Position numbers and translations under genes: made by a program
Shown here: one piece after another, positions 1 through 6,370 of the stretch
Layout of the letters: every line of letters starts with the position of its first letter
Numbering within the stretch: position 1 is the first letter of the stretch
Notes under the pieces: generated by a model
Told to the model about the DNA's origin: nothing
Databases searched by the model: none
What the model saw: the letters and a program-made list of their open reading frames with translations, nothing else
DNA from: JASFTV01 sp050050615
GTDB taxonomy: Bacteria > Desulfobacterota > DSM-4660 > Desulfatiglandales > HGW-15
Direction of reading: 5' to 3'
DNA length: 6,967 nt
Assembly: GCA_050050615.1 (NCBI GenBank)
Contig: JASFTV010000177.1
Coordinates: 1 to 6,967, forward strand

Positions 1-183
1 AAGAGCTTTACCCCTTCCCAGAGGAAAATTCTGGAGGCCCTTACCCTTTCTATCACTGAGAAGATCATCAATGATCCCATTCTTGTTTTGAAAAGAAAGG
101 CGGAAAGACCAACCCGGGATACCTATTTGGATATTGCCAGAAGGTTGTTTCATCTTGATCAGGGTGACGATGAAGAGCACTAG
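1..183 (+). CDS. hemA: Glutamyl-tRNA reductase, C-terminal end (5' part outside window)
   Basis: The first 60 codons in frame 1 end at TAG 181-183 and read as the C-terminal dimerisation domain of glutamyl-tRNA reductase. This cytoplasmic enzyme reduces Glu-tRNA to glutamate-1-semialdehyde, the first committed step of C5 tetrapyrrole synthesis. Visible family features are the amphipathic helix around 'ILEALTLSITEKIINDP', the following 'LVLKRKAE' and the terminal 'YLDIARRLFHLD' helix with an acidic tail. In this family a dimer-forming helix with 'KI.HDPI..LK' and a final 'RRLF.L' are typical. The catalytic and NADPH domains lie upstream of the window. The stop codon is one base before the ATG of the next gene at 185, so the two are probably co-transcribed. 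Identification rests on a short, less conserved region, but its pattern is distinctive. Confidence 0.85.
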   Translation, partial: KSFTPSQRKILEALTLSITEKIINDPILVLKRKAERPTRDTYLDIARRLFHLDQGDDEEH

Positions 184-184
184 C

Positions 185-544
185 ATGAATCTCAATAAAA
201 TGATAGAAACCCTTAGGGCACATGAGTTGTCGAGCAGAATCGGCATGATTGCCAGCCACCTGGGTGTGGTGCGCGGCAATTCTCGTAATGGGCGTGAAGT
301 CACAGGTATCGAGGTCTTTTATGATCATGATGCCATAGGCAAAATAGTTCATGATATCAAGGCATACCCGGGAATTGTTGATGTGCTGGTTGATACCAAT
401 GAAGGGCTGCTTGGTGTGGGCGATGAAATCCTGGCGGTGGCGGTGGCTGGCGACATCCGTGAGAATGTTTTTTCTGCACTCATTGAGACGGTGAATCGAA
501 TTAAGGCCGAAGCGAGCCAGAAAAAAGAATTCTTTGATCGATAG
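185..544 (+). CDS. moaE: MoaE-family protein, divergent large subunit of molybdopterin synthase
   Basis: The 119-residue product resembles MoaE, the catalytic subunit of molybdopterin synthase, which with thiocarboxylated MoaD puts two sulfurs into cyclic pyranopterin monophosphate. It has the family's N-terminal strand and 'GVVR' turn (27-30), a 'GD' turn (79-80), the strand ending 'VAGDIRE' (86-93), and C-terminal lysines in 'RIK' (K107) and 'KKE' (K113, K114) where MoaE has its active-site lysines. The usual 'HRxG' is replaced by 'NEG' (72-74), and the protein is shorter than the roughly 150 residues of E. coli MoaE. ATG 185 fits the expected N-terminus and has a weak GAAGAG at 172-177. 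ATG 170, which would overlap hemA by 14 bases, is the alternative. No MoaD is visible in the window. The family call is fairly firm; full catalytic function is inferred. Confidence 0.72.
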   Translation: MNLNKMIETLRAHELSSRIGMIASHLGVVRGNSRNGREVTGIEVFYDHDAIGKIVHDIKAYPGIVDVLVDTNEGLLGVGDEILAVAVAGDIRENVFSALIETVNRIKAEASQKKEFFDR

Positions 545-720
545 TTCTCACCATGTGTCCCCGCCTAGGGCCGTCTGGTCCAATTGAACCCTCGCCCGAA
601 TTATTCATGGAGAATACGACAACACACATATGGAAGATTAAAGTCTTTCGATGGGGGTTGTTTTTATCCACTGGATCTCGGGAGCACATCGTTTAGTTCG
701 CTTGGAGATACGGAAAAGGA

Positions 721-730
721 AAAGGGGTGA
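721..730 (+). promoter_or_regulatory. Ribosome binding site deciding the moaC start
   Basis: AAAGGGGTGA matches the Shine-Dalgarno consensus well and lies 5 bases before ATG 736. The GTG at 727-729 is in the same frame but sits inside this site, so ATG 736 is the better start. A GTG start using the upstream AAAGGA at 715-720 cannot be excluded. Confidence 0.6.
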
Positions 731-735
731 ATTTC

Positions 736-1176
736 ATGGGCATGGTTGATGTCACTGAGAAGCCTGTTGTGATTCGCGAGGCCGAGGCCGCTGGACGGAT
801 CCTTCTATTGCCTGGGACCATTCAGGAGATAAAGAAAGGGAGAATTAAGAAAGGGGATCCATTGCAAGTGGCAGAGGTAGCAGCCATGAATGCTGCAAAG
901 CAGACCCATCTGCTGATTCCACACTGTCACCAAATTCCTTTGGATACCGTCGGCGTGGGGTTCCGGGTTTTGCCGGATTCCATCGAGGCGACGTGCCGCG
1001 TGAAAGCCCAAGCACGGACAGGGGTAGAAATGGAAGCCCTTGTGGGGGTTTCCACAGCCCTCAATACCCTATGGGATATGGTCAAGTACCTGGAAAAGGA
1101 TGCGCAGGGGCAGTACCCTTCTACACGAATCACCGACATCCGGGTGCTCAGGAAAGTAAAGAATCCAAGCCCATAG
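736..1176 (+). CDS. moaC: Cyclic pyranopterin monophosphate synthase MoaC, archaeal-like form
   Basis: MoaC converts the 3',8-cyclo-GTP product of MoaA into cyclic pyranopterin monophosphate, an early cytoplasmic step of molybdenum cofactor synthesis. The 146-residue product opens with 'MVDVTEKP' (3-10), the family's near-invariant N-terminus. It carries 'KKGD' (38-41), 'AAKQT' (53-57), 'LIPHCHQIPL' (60-69), 'RTGVEMEAL' (94-102) and 'DMVKYLEK' (114-121), so the lysines, histidines, paired glutamates and Asp/Lys of the active site are in place. The C-terminus 'TRITDIRVLRKVK' follows the pattern I know from archaeal MoaC rather than the E. coli ending. The 191-base gap after moaE holds no gene I can support, so moaC may have its own promoter, but I find no convincing -35/-10 pair. 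Neither moaA nor moaD is in view. Confidence 0.95.
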   Translation: MGMVDVTEKPVVIREAEAAGRILLLPGTIQEIKKGRIKKGDPLQVAEVAAMNAAKQTHLLIPHCHQIPLDTVGVGFRVLPDSIEATCRVKAQARTGVEMEALVGVSTALNTLWDMVKYLEKDAQGQYPSTRITDIRVLRKVKNPSP

Positions 1177-1191
1177 GGCTTTGCTCTTTTT
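1167..1191 (+). terminator. Candidate intrinsic terminator overlapping the moaC stop
   Basis: AAGCCC (1167-1172), loop ATA and GGGCTT (1176-1181) form a perfect 6-bp hairpin, followed within a few bases by CTCTTTTT. The stem includes the last moaC codons and the stop codon. The stem is short and the T-tract is interrupted, so efficiency is uncertain. Confidence 0.55.
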
Positions 1192-1192
1192 G

Positions 1193-1210
1193 ACACCCGA
1201 TAGGGTGTTT
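1193..1210 (+). terminator. Second small hairpin after moaC
   Basis: ACACCC (1193-1198), loop GATA and GGGTGT (1203-1208) pair perfectly over 6 bp, then TT. It lies 2 bases beyond the T-tract of the first hairpin. Tandem weak hairpins may together end the moa transcript. On its own this one lacks a proper T-tract. Confidence 0.35.
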
Positions 1211-1226
1211 CAGGAGGCCGTGCCTG

Positions 1227-1251
1227 TTTTGAGAGACCATATCTCACAAAA
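1227..1251. promoter_or_regulatory. Imperfect 25-base palindrome, possible operator upstream of the efflux genes
   Basis: TTTTGAGAGA (1227-1236) and TCTCACAAAA (1242-1251) are inverted copies matching at 9 of 10 positions around the centre CCATA. No T-tract follows on either strand, so it does not look like a terminator. The size and AT-rich outer arms fit a dimeric regulator site. It lies about 140 bases before the adaptor start. No regulator gene is present in the window, so the role is inferred. Confidence 0.3.
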
Positions 1252-1253
1252 AA

Positions 1254-1281
1254 TCCCACCAGTCATCCCAGAAAAGGGTTC
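1254..1281 (+). repeat. 28-base direct repeat, copy 1
   Basis: It begins TCCCACCAGTCA and ends CAGAAAAGGGTTC, matching the copy at 2724-2751 at 24 of 28 positions. With small gaps the likeness continues a little (GCCTCT and AGCAT here; GCCCCT and AGCAT in copy 2). It is non-coding and lies upstream of the adaptor gene. Its function is unknown. Confidence 0.6.
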
Positions 1282-1391
1282 AACGCCTCTCATAGCATAG
1301 CTCGTTTAAGGGTTTGGGCAACAGCCCGTGAAGAGAGCGTGCGCTGCGTAAGGGCGAAAATCGGCTAACGGAGAGAAGCGGGCTTCAGAAT

Positions 1392-2675
1392 ATGTCTTGG
1401 ATCAAAGTGATTGAGATTCAAAGGGAACCGGCGAAAACAGGGATCACCTTGTTTTTGGCTTGCGCCCTTTTTGCTTCCATTGGATGCGGAGAAGGGGGTG
1501 AAACCCTTTCGCAAATTGGGAGTGCTTCCCCAAATAGGAAACAGGTAAAAGTCTTTGCTGTCAAAGCGGAGGTCCGTCAGGGGAGTATCGAGCATGTAGG
1601 CACGCTTTATGCCGGCCGCAAAGTCAACATGGCCACTGAGTTGGGCGGAACCATAGAGAGGCTGTTTTTTGAAAGGGGGGACATCGTCCGAAGGGATCGA
1701 GTCTTGGCGGAGATCAGCACAAGCACTATCCGCATTGAAGTTCGGCAGGCAAAAGCGGCCATGGCAATGGCTGAAAGCCAATTGAAAAAGGTGGAAAGAG
1801 GGAGCAGACCTGAGGAGATCCGCATCAGTGAGGCGGCTCTGGAGCAGGCTGAAGCTGCCCTTGAAGAGGCGGAAAATAACTACGAAAGGATGAAGAATCT
1901 TCACGACGACAAAGCCGTCTCCAACAGTGACTATGATGCTGCAAAAAGAGCAATAGACACGGCCCGCGCCGATCTGGATTCTGCGCGAGAGCAGCTGGCG
2001 CTTGCCAGACAGGGGCCCCGAATTGAAGACAGGGAGGCTGCTCGCGCAAATCTCGATCAGACTCGAGCAACCTTGGCCATGGCAAAAGACCGGTTAAGAA
2101 AATCGGTTTTGCGAGCCCCTTTTGACGGACGCATTGCCTTTCGTCACGTGGAGGAGCATGAAATCGTAGGCCCGGGCACCATCATTACCCAGGTGGTGGA
2201 CACACGTAGGATGAAACTGAGGCTTTCCCTGGGCGAAAGGTACATCCCGGTCTTGGATGACGTCCAAAAATTTGAGTTTACTGTGGATGCTCTCCCTGGG
2301 CAGACGTTTACTGGAGAACTGACTTTTCTCTCACCTACCGCTGACCCTGTGACCCGTTCTTTCCCCTTGGAGTTCTTGGTCCATGACCCTGATCCTAGAA
2401 TGGCGGACGGAATGACGGTTCGGGTCAAATTTCCTATCAGGGAGCGGAAAAAAACCATAAAGCTTCACACCTCCTGGCTCAGTGAGGAAGAGGGTAGAAT
2501 GGGTGTGTTTGTGGTTGAGAATGGAAGGGCTGTCTTCAGAAGGGTAATATTGGGCTCCTACTACGAACAGAAAGTGGAGATTTTGTCAGGCCTCACCGAC
2601 GACGAACTGGTGATCACCAATCCAGCGGGGCTCAAAAATGGGGAGCCGGTGCAATACGAAGAGGTTCAAACTTAA
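1392..2675 (+). CDS. RND efflux periplasmic adaptor (HlyD/AcrA family), probable lipoprotein
   Basis: This 427-residue membrane fusion protein should bridge the RND pump encoded next to it and an outer-membrane channel. Its N-terminus has a charged stretch, a hydrophobic run (17-30) and 'SIGC' with Cys32, a plausible though not ideal lipobox. Next come the first lipoyl half-motif (about 65-109, 'GGTIERLFFERGDIV'), a long coiled-coil alpha-hairpin (about 112-236) whose two arms repeat a 'R.GPR.E' style segment, and the second lipoyl half ('RAPFDGRI', 241-248). A beta-barrel (about 272-347, including 'RMADGMTVRVKF') and a membrane-proximal domain (348-425, 'VEILSGLTDDELVITNPAGLKNGEPV') complete it. 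All domains are intact and the length is normal. ATG 1392 has no strong ribosome site; GGAGAG near 1370 is too distant, so GTG 1407 remains possible. Substrate cannot be read from the sequence. Confidence 0.93.
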   Translation: MSWIKVIEIQREPAKTGITLFLACALFASIGCGEGGETLSQIGSASPNRKQVKVFAVKAEVRQGSIEHVGTLYAGRKVNMATELGGTIERLFFERGDIVRRDRVLAEISTSTIRIEVRQAKAAMAMAESQLKKVERGSRPEEIRISEAALEQAEAALEEAENNYERMKNLHDDKAVSNSDYDAAKRAIDTARADLDSAREQLALARQGPRIEDREAARANLDQTRATLAMAKDRLRKSVLRAPFDGRIAFRHVEEHEIVGPGTIITQVVDTRRMKLRLSLGERYIPVLDDVQKFEFTVDALPGQTFTGELTFLSPTADPVTRSFPLEFLVHDPDPRMADGMTVRVKFPIRERKKTIKLHTSWLSEEEGRMGVFVVENGRAVFRRVILGSYYEQKVEILSGLTDDELVITNPAGLKNGEPVQYEEVQT

Positions 2676-2713
2676 AGGACGTTGGGGAGAATGAAATTAA
2701 TGAGTCATGAAAA

Positions 2714-2725
2714 GAGGGCGCCCTC
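2714..2725. repeat. Perfect 12-base palindrome
   Basis: GAGGGCGCCCTC is exactly self-complementary and abuts repeat copy 2. No loop separates the arms, so it fits a protein-binding site or a chance GC palindrome better than an RNA hairpin. Confidence 0.4.
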
Positions 2726-2751
2726 CCACCAGTCACTTCAGAAAAGGCTTC
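2724..2751 (+). repeat. 28-base direct repeat, copy 2
   Basis: This is the partner of 1254-1281, with 24 of 28 identical bases; the differences are three in the middle and one near the end. It lies just before the inverted-repeat element that separates the adaptor and pump genes, so copies stand upstream of both efflux genes. Confidence 0.6.
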
Positions 2752-2797
2752 GCCCCTGAGCATCATTATTCAACAGAGACCGACTCCTCTAAGCCCT

Positions 2798-2980
2798 GGA
2801 TCGGTAGAACCTATCCGGGTCCTCCGAGGCTGTGTCGTCATGTCATTCCGAGGCGACAGCCGAGGAATCTTAGAGCTGCAAGTGGCTGGGAATTTAAGAT
2901 TTCTCTCTCCGCTCGAAATGACAAATGGGGGCAAAAGGGGATTGTGACACAGTCTCCATGGGCCCGGATTTCTTAGATCC
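2798..2980. repeat. Nested imperfect inverted repeat, MITE/REP-like, about 183 bases
   Basis: Five pairs of complementary blocks nest in order: GGATC 2798-2802 with GATCC 2976-2980; ATCCGGG 2813-2819 with CCCGGAT 2963-2969; GAGGCTGTGTC 2826-2836 with GACACAGTCTC 2946-2956 (10 of 11); TGTCATTCCGAG 2841-2852 with CTCGAAATGACA 2912-2923 (11 of 12); GAGGAATCTTA 2862-2872 with TAAGATTTCTC 2895-2905 (10 of 11). The central loop is 22 bases. The right arm carries about 18 extra bases (2924-2945) with no left counterpart. The 'GTCATTCCGAG...GAGGAATCT' core is a style of dispersed palindrome I recall from deltaproteobacterial and other genomes. No transposase and no clear target-site duplication are present. 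It fills most of the 332-base gap between adaptor and pump; the rest of that gap holds the small features listed separately. Confidence 0.75.
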
Positions 2981-3007
2981 GAGTGGCAAGATATGGAATA
3001 GTGCAAG

Positions 3008-6000
3008 ATGTTTCTCACAAGATTTGGCATACAAAGACCGATCGTTGTGCGAATGGCGTTGATCCTAATCATAGCCCTGGGCATCTACTCTTACAATGCC
3101 ATGCCACGCTATCTGGACCCTGATCTCACCGTGGGAGAGGGGATGATCATCACTGTGGCCCACGGTTTTTCGCCTGAGGAAATGGAGAAGTTGATCACCA
3201 ACAAAATTGAGGATGAGCTCCAGGGAATAACCCAGATCAGGCGGCACGAATCCAGATCCTTTGAAGGGACCTCACAAATCCGCGTTTTCTTTCAAACCAA
3301 TCTTTCCGAATATGAGATCGATCAGGGCATGCAGGAGGTCAGAAATGCGGTGGATCGGGTGGAAGATCTTCCGGAGGAGGCCAAGGTTCCAAGGGTTTTG
3401 GAAATTGAAGTGGCCATTTTCCCTGTTTGTCTGGTGGGTCTGTCCGGTGATCTCCCCAAGATGCAACTCCAGGATATCGCAAAAGATGTGGCTGAAACCA
3501 TGGAAGAGATCGTCGGGGTTTCGGAAGTAGAAATCCACGGTGAGCGGGATCACGAAATCTGGGTGGAACTGAATCCGCACCGCATGGCTTCCTACGAGAT
3601 CTCCACCACGGAGGTCGTCCAGGCGATTGCCGGTCGCTCAAGAAATCTCCCGGGCGGCAGCGTCGAGATGGGACACCACGAGACGGCCATCAGGATGGTG
3701 GGAGAACCTCCGACTCCGTGGGACCTCGAGGAGGTGGCCCTGAAGAGCCAAGACGGGGGCACGGTTTACCTCAGAGATATTGCCCGCATAACACCGACCC
3801 TTGAGAAAGCCCGAGCCCTGACTTTTATCGATAAGAAAAACGCCCTCGTTCTCGCTGTAAAAAGGAAAAGAAACGTGAACATGATTCAGATCGTGGATGA
3901 TGTCAGGGCGATCGCAAAAGAGATCAACACACAGTATCCCGGCCTTGAGACCACGATCTACTTTGACCAGTCCAAGGTGATCAAGAAAAGGATCAAGGAA
4001 CTTCAAAACAATGCTTTGCTGGGAATCATAGCCGTTTTCATCATCCTCTGGATATCCATGGGAGGGCGAAATGCGATTTTTGCCTCCATCGGCATACCGG
4101 TTGCCTTTCTGATCACCTTCACCTTGATGAAAGTTTTTCGTCTTTCCATTGACGGGGTGACTCTTTTTGGACTTATTCTCGTTCTGGGGGTCATTGTGGA
4201 TGACGCCATAGTGGTCCTGGAAAACATATTCCGATACCTTGAAAAGGGACTCCCACGCACAGAAGCTGTGCTTAAGGGGAGTCGGGAAGTCCTGGCGCCG
4301 GTCTTGGCTTCCGTGTCCACAAATATGGCCGCCTTCTTTCCCCTTTTGTTTATGATCAGCGGTGTGATCGGACGCTATCTGTCCATTCTGCCCAAAGTGG
4401 TCCTTTTCGCCCTTTCTGCCTCCCTTTTTGAGGTCTTTTTCATGCTTCCGTCCCATGTGGTGGAACTCACATCGGCAAAGGCTCTCAAAAACACTGTTTC
4501 AAAAAAAAGGCTGGATGTATTCAGGCCCATTCGGAGGATTTACTACCCTTATTTGCGGATCATTCTAAAACACCGATACGTCTCCGTCCTGGTGATCGTC
4601 TTATCCACGGCTCTTGCTTTTTTTCTCTATTTTCAGACCGATTTTGAAATGTTTCCGAAGAGCGACGCCTTTCCACGATTCAACATTTACTTTGATCTCC
4701 CGGTAGGCTCCACTGTCGAGCGTTCAAAAGAGACGTTGATGGCCCTCTCCGACCTCGTCAAAGAAAAAATCGGAGAGCATTTGGAAGCGCCGATTGCGAT
4801 TGCCGGCATGAAAGAGGTCAATTACGAGCCGATTTTCGGCACCCACTACGGCATGCTCGGGGTGATCCTCAAGGATCATGAGGTACGTAAAACGAGCGTG
4901 GTGGCGCTCATGGAAAGCATCAGAGAAGATGTCGGGCATCTCCTCACATCCCACGGCGCGACCGCATTTGTGCTTGAGAGGCTGCTTGAGGGGCCGCCCG
5001 TCGGGACCGACGTAGACCTGAAAATACAGTCAGCGGACTGGGAGACTTCAGCCTGGATTGCCGGCCTTGTCAAGGAGGAATTATCGAAACACCAGGGGAT
5101 CGTTGATGTACAGGACAATTTCTCAAGAGAAAAACAGTTCATGGAAATCACTGTAGACGAATCAAAGGCAAAAAGCCTCGGGATCGATCAGGGGCGACTC
5201 GTCAGGGTCGTTCAGGCGGCCTTTCATGGCCTTACGGTTGCGACATACGAGCAGGGGGATGAGGAACAGGAGGTCAAACTAAAGTATCTGCCTGAATATA
5301 GGCGTGATTTCGATGACCTGATGAATCTGAAGATCGTGATACCCGGACATGGGTTGGTCCCCTTGAAAGAAGTGGCTCATATCCGCATGAAACCAGGGTT
5401 TCACAATATCTACCATTACAACGGTAGACCGACCGTAAGGGTCACCGCAAACATCAAGAACCTGAAAGACCAGGGAAAGGGGGTAAAGGGTTTCTTGTCG
5501 AACTTAAGCGGAGACCGCATGACAGCTGTGAAGGCGAATGCGATTGCCGGAAAATATTTTGACGGCATGAAGAGAGATTTCGCGGGAGCGAGAATGATAG
5601 CGGGCGGTCTTCAAGATGAGACCAACACGTCGCTCAGAGAAATGGGGAAAGCCGCCATGTTGGCCCTGTTTCTCATATTTTTTATTCTTGCCCTCCAGTT
5701 CAACTCTTTCGCCCAGCCTTTCATCATTATGATTACCATTCCCTTCGTCACCCTTGGTGTTATTGTGGGGCTACTTGTCAGCGGCAACCCCCTCACATTC
5801 ATAACGCTCATCGGGCTTCTCACCCTTTCCGGGATTGTGGTTAATGATTCCCTGGTTCTTCTTGATTTCATAAATCGTTACTGGAAGGAAAATCCAAGAC
5901 ATCTCTATTTGGCCATTGTGAGGGCCTGCCATGTTCGGATGCGGCCCATCATGCTCACATCGCTGACCACGATCTTCGGCTTGGCCCCTATGGCCTTCGG

Positions 6001-6235
6001 TCTGGGCGGCAAATCCATCTTCTGGGCCCCGCTGGCTACGGCCATCATGTGGGGACTGTCCTTTGCCACTCTGCTCATCCTCTCTATGGTGCCCGCCTAC
6101 TATGCGATCCTTCAGGATATCGGCTATTTGATCAGGCACCGAAAAAGACGAAAAGCGGATAACATAAGGGAAATAGAAGAGGCGTTCAGGCATGAAGAGA
6201 TCCGGCCATACCTGCGTTCCCATGGCTCAGCCTGA
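3008..6235 (+). CDS. RND efflux pump, inner-membrane permease (AcrB/HAE1-like)
   Basis: This 1075-residue protein is a full-length proton-driven efflux permease, expected to work as a trimer with the adaptor encoded upstream. It has the standard twelve-helix plan with two large periplasmic loops: TM1 12-29, porter and docking loop about 30-335, TM2-6 about 336-482, TM7 523-542, second loop about 543-880, and TM8-12 about 881-1034, then a basic cytoplasmic tail. TM4 contains 'GVIVDDAIVVLEN' with the proton-relay pair D398/D399. TM10 contains 'SGIVVNDSLVLLDFIN', so the lysine of AcrB (K940) is replaced by N946, as in many non-enterobacterial members. 'DLPVGSTVERS' (563-573) begins the second porter region. 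A stop at 2999 prevents any earlier start, yet ATG 3008 has only a weak GGA site (2995-2997). Heavy-metal motifs are not apparent; the substrate is unknown. Confidence 0.96.
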   Translation: MFLTRFGIQRPIVVRMALILIIALGIYSYNAMPRYLDPDLTVGEGMIITVAHGFSPEEMEKLITNKIEDELQGITQIRRHESRSFEGTSQIRVFFQTNLSEYEIDQGMQEVRNAVDRVEDLPEEAKVPRVLEIEVAIFPVCLVGLSGDLPKMQLQDIAKDVAETMEEIVGVSEVEIHGERDHEIWVELNPHRMASYEISTTEVVQAIAGRSRNLPGGSVEMGHHETAIRMVGEPPTPWDLEEVALKSQDGGTVYLRDIARITPTLEKARALTFIDKKNALVLAVKRKRNVNMIQIVDDVRAIAKEINTQYPGLETTIYFDQSKVIKKRIKELQNNALLGIIAVFIILWISMGGRNAIFASIGIPVAFLITFTLMKVFRLSIDGVTLFGLILVLGVIVDDAIVVLENIFRYLEKGLPRTEAVLKGSREVLAPVLASVSTNMAAFFPLLFMISGVIGRYLSILPKVVLFALSASLFEVFFMLPSHVVELTSAKALKNTVSKKRLDVFRPIRRIYYPYLRIILKHRYVSVLVIVLSTALAFFLYFQTDFEMFPKSDAFPRFNIYFDLPVGSTVERSKETLMALSDLVKEKIGEHLEAPIAIAGMKEVNYEPIFGTHYGMLGVILKDHEVRKTSVVALMESIREDVGHLLTSHGATAFVLERLLEGPPVGTDVDLKIQSADWETSAWIAGLVKEELSKHQGIVDVQDNFSREKQFMEITVDESKAKSLGIDQGRLVRVVQAAFHGLTVATYEQGDEEQEVKLKYLPEYRRDFDDLMNLKIVIPGHGLVPLKEVAHIRMKPGFHNIYHYNGRPTVRVTANIKNLKDQGKGVKGFLSNLSGDRMTAVKANAIAGKYFDGMKRDFAGARMIAGGLQDETNTSLREMGKAAMLALFLIFFILALQFNSFAQPFIIMITIPFVTLGVIVGLLVSGNPLTFITLIGLLTLSGIVVNDSLVLLDFINRYWKENPRHLYLAIVRACHVRMRPIMLTSLTTIFGLAPMAFGLGGKSIFWAPLATAIMWGLSFATLLILSMVPAYYAILQDIGYLIRHRKRRKADNIREIEEAFRHEEIRPYLRSHGSA

Positions 6236-6276
6236 AATCCTGGCTCTCTCTTGAAACGTGAGCCCTCCATAAGCCA

Positions 6277-6306
6277 TTGGGTGCGCATCAAGGATTGTGT
6301 TAGGAT
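6277..6306 (+). promoter_or_regulatory. Weak sigma-70-type promoter candidate for the secretin-domain gene
   Basis: TTGGGT (6277-6282) and TAGGAT (6301-6306) are 18 bases apart, about 90 bases before ATG 6397. The match is 3 of 6 at -35 and 4 of 6 at -10, which random sequence often reaches. The 161-base gap after the pump gene makes a separate promoter reasonable. Confidence 0.25.
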
Positions 6307-6313
6307 AAATCGA

Positions 6314-6339
6314 AAGTTCATAAGGGGATTCTGGAACTT
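6314..6339. promoter_or_regulatory. Small inverted repeat below the promoter candidate
   Basis: AAGTTC (6314-6319) and GAACTT (6334-6339) are exact inverted copies separated by 14 bases, just downstream of the candidate -10. It could be an operator or a leader hairpin. A six-base arm is easily found by chance. Confidence 0.2.
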
Positions 6340-6370
6340 CTGCGGGAAGGAACAAGGCTCAGAGAGTCTC

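Larger units (their letters stand above)
2691..2759 (+). other. Dead-end 22-codon reading frame after the adaptor gene
   Basis: AAAGGA (2674-2679) and GGGGAG (2684-2689) precede ATG 2691 and the in-frame ATG 2700, which is a good ribosome-site spacing. The frame stops after 22 codons at TGA 2757-2759. Its latter half runs through the repeat at 2724-2751 and resembles no protein I know. It may be a short leader peptide, or the old start region of the downstream pump gene cut off by inserted sequence. The evidence is only the signal and its position. Confidence 0.25.

Noticed and set aside
607..696. 29-codon frame in the moaE-moaC gap
   Set aside because: No ribosome site precedes it and the product resembles nothing I know; too short to support.
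545..735. Possible molybdenum-cofactor riboswitch upstream of moaC
   Set aside because: I looked for the multi-stem pattern of the Moco RNA motif and could not build convincing paired elements by eye. A covariance search with that RNA model would decide.
993..1193. Plus-strand frame of 66 codons overlapping moaC
   Set aside because: It lies in another frame of moaC, with low-complexity product and no family resemblance.
1282..1391. Possible structured leader RNA before the adaptor gene
   Set aside because: Only short stems such as GGGC-AACA-GCCC (1316-1327) are visible; no known riboswitch signature is recognised.
1365..1904. Open frame of 179 codons on the minus strand overlapping the adaptor start
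   Set aside because: No recognisable domain, and it is antisense to the signal peptide and lipoyl region of the well-supported adaptor gene.
2981..3004. Possible sigma-54 promoter (TGGCA and TGC) before the pump gene
   Set aside because: The GG and GC elements are 18 bases apart, far from the fixed spacing needed.
2676..3007. Insertion sequence or CRISPR array in the large gap
   Set aside because: No transposase frame, no regular repeat-spacer spacing; the structure is a single inverted repeat.
3638..4456. Open frame of 272 codons on the minus strand
   Set aside because: It lies wholly inside the pump gene, which has clear family motifs in the other strand. Its composition (many His, Lys, Gly, Asp without domain pattern) is that of an antisense shadow.
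6242..6264. GGCTC/GAGCC hairpin as terminator of the pump gene
   Set aside because: Stem of 5 bp with a 13-base loop and no T-tract after it.
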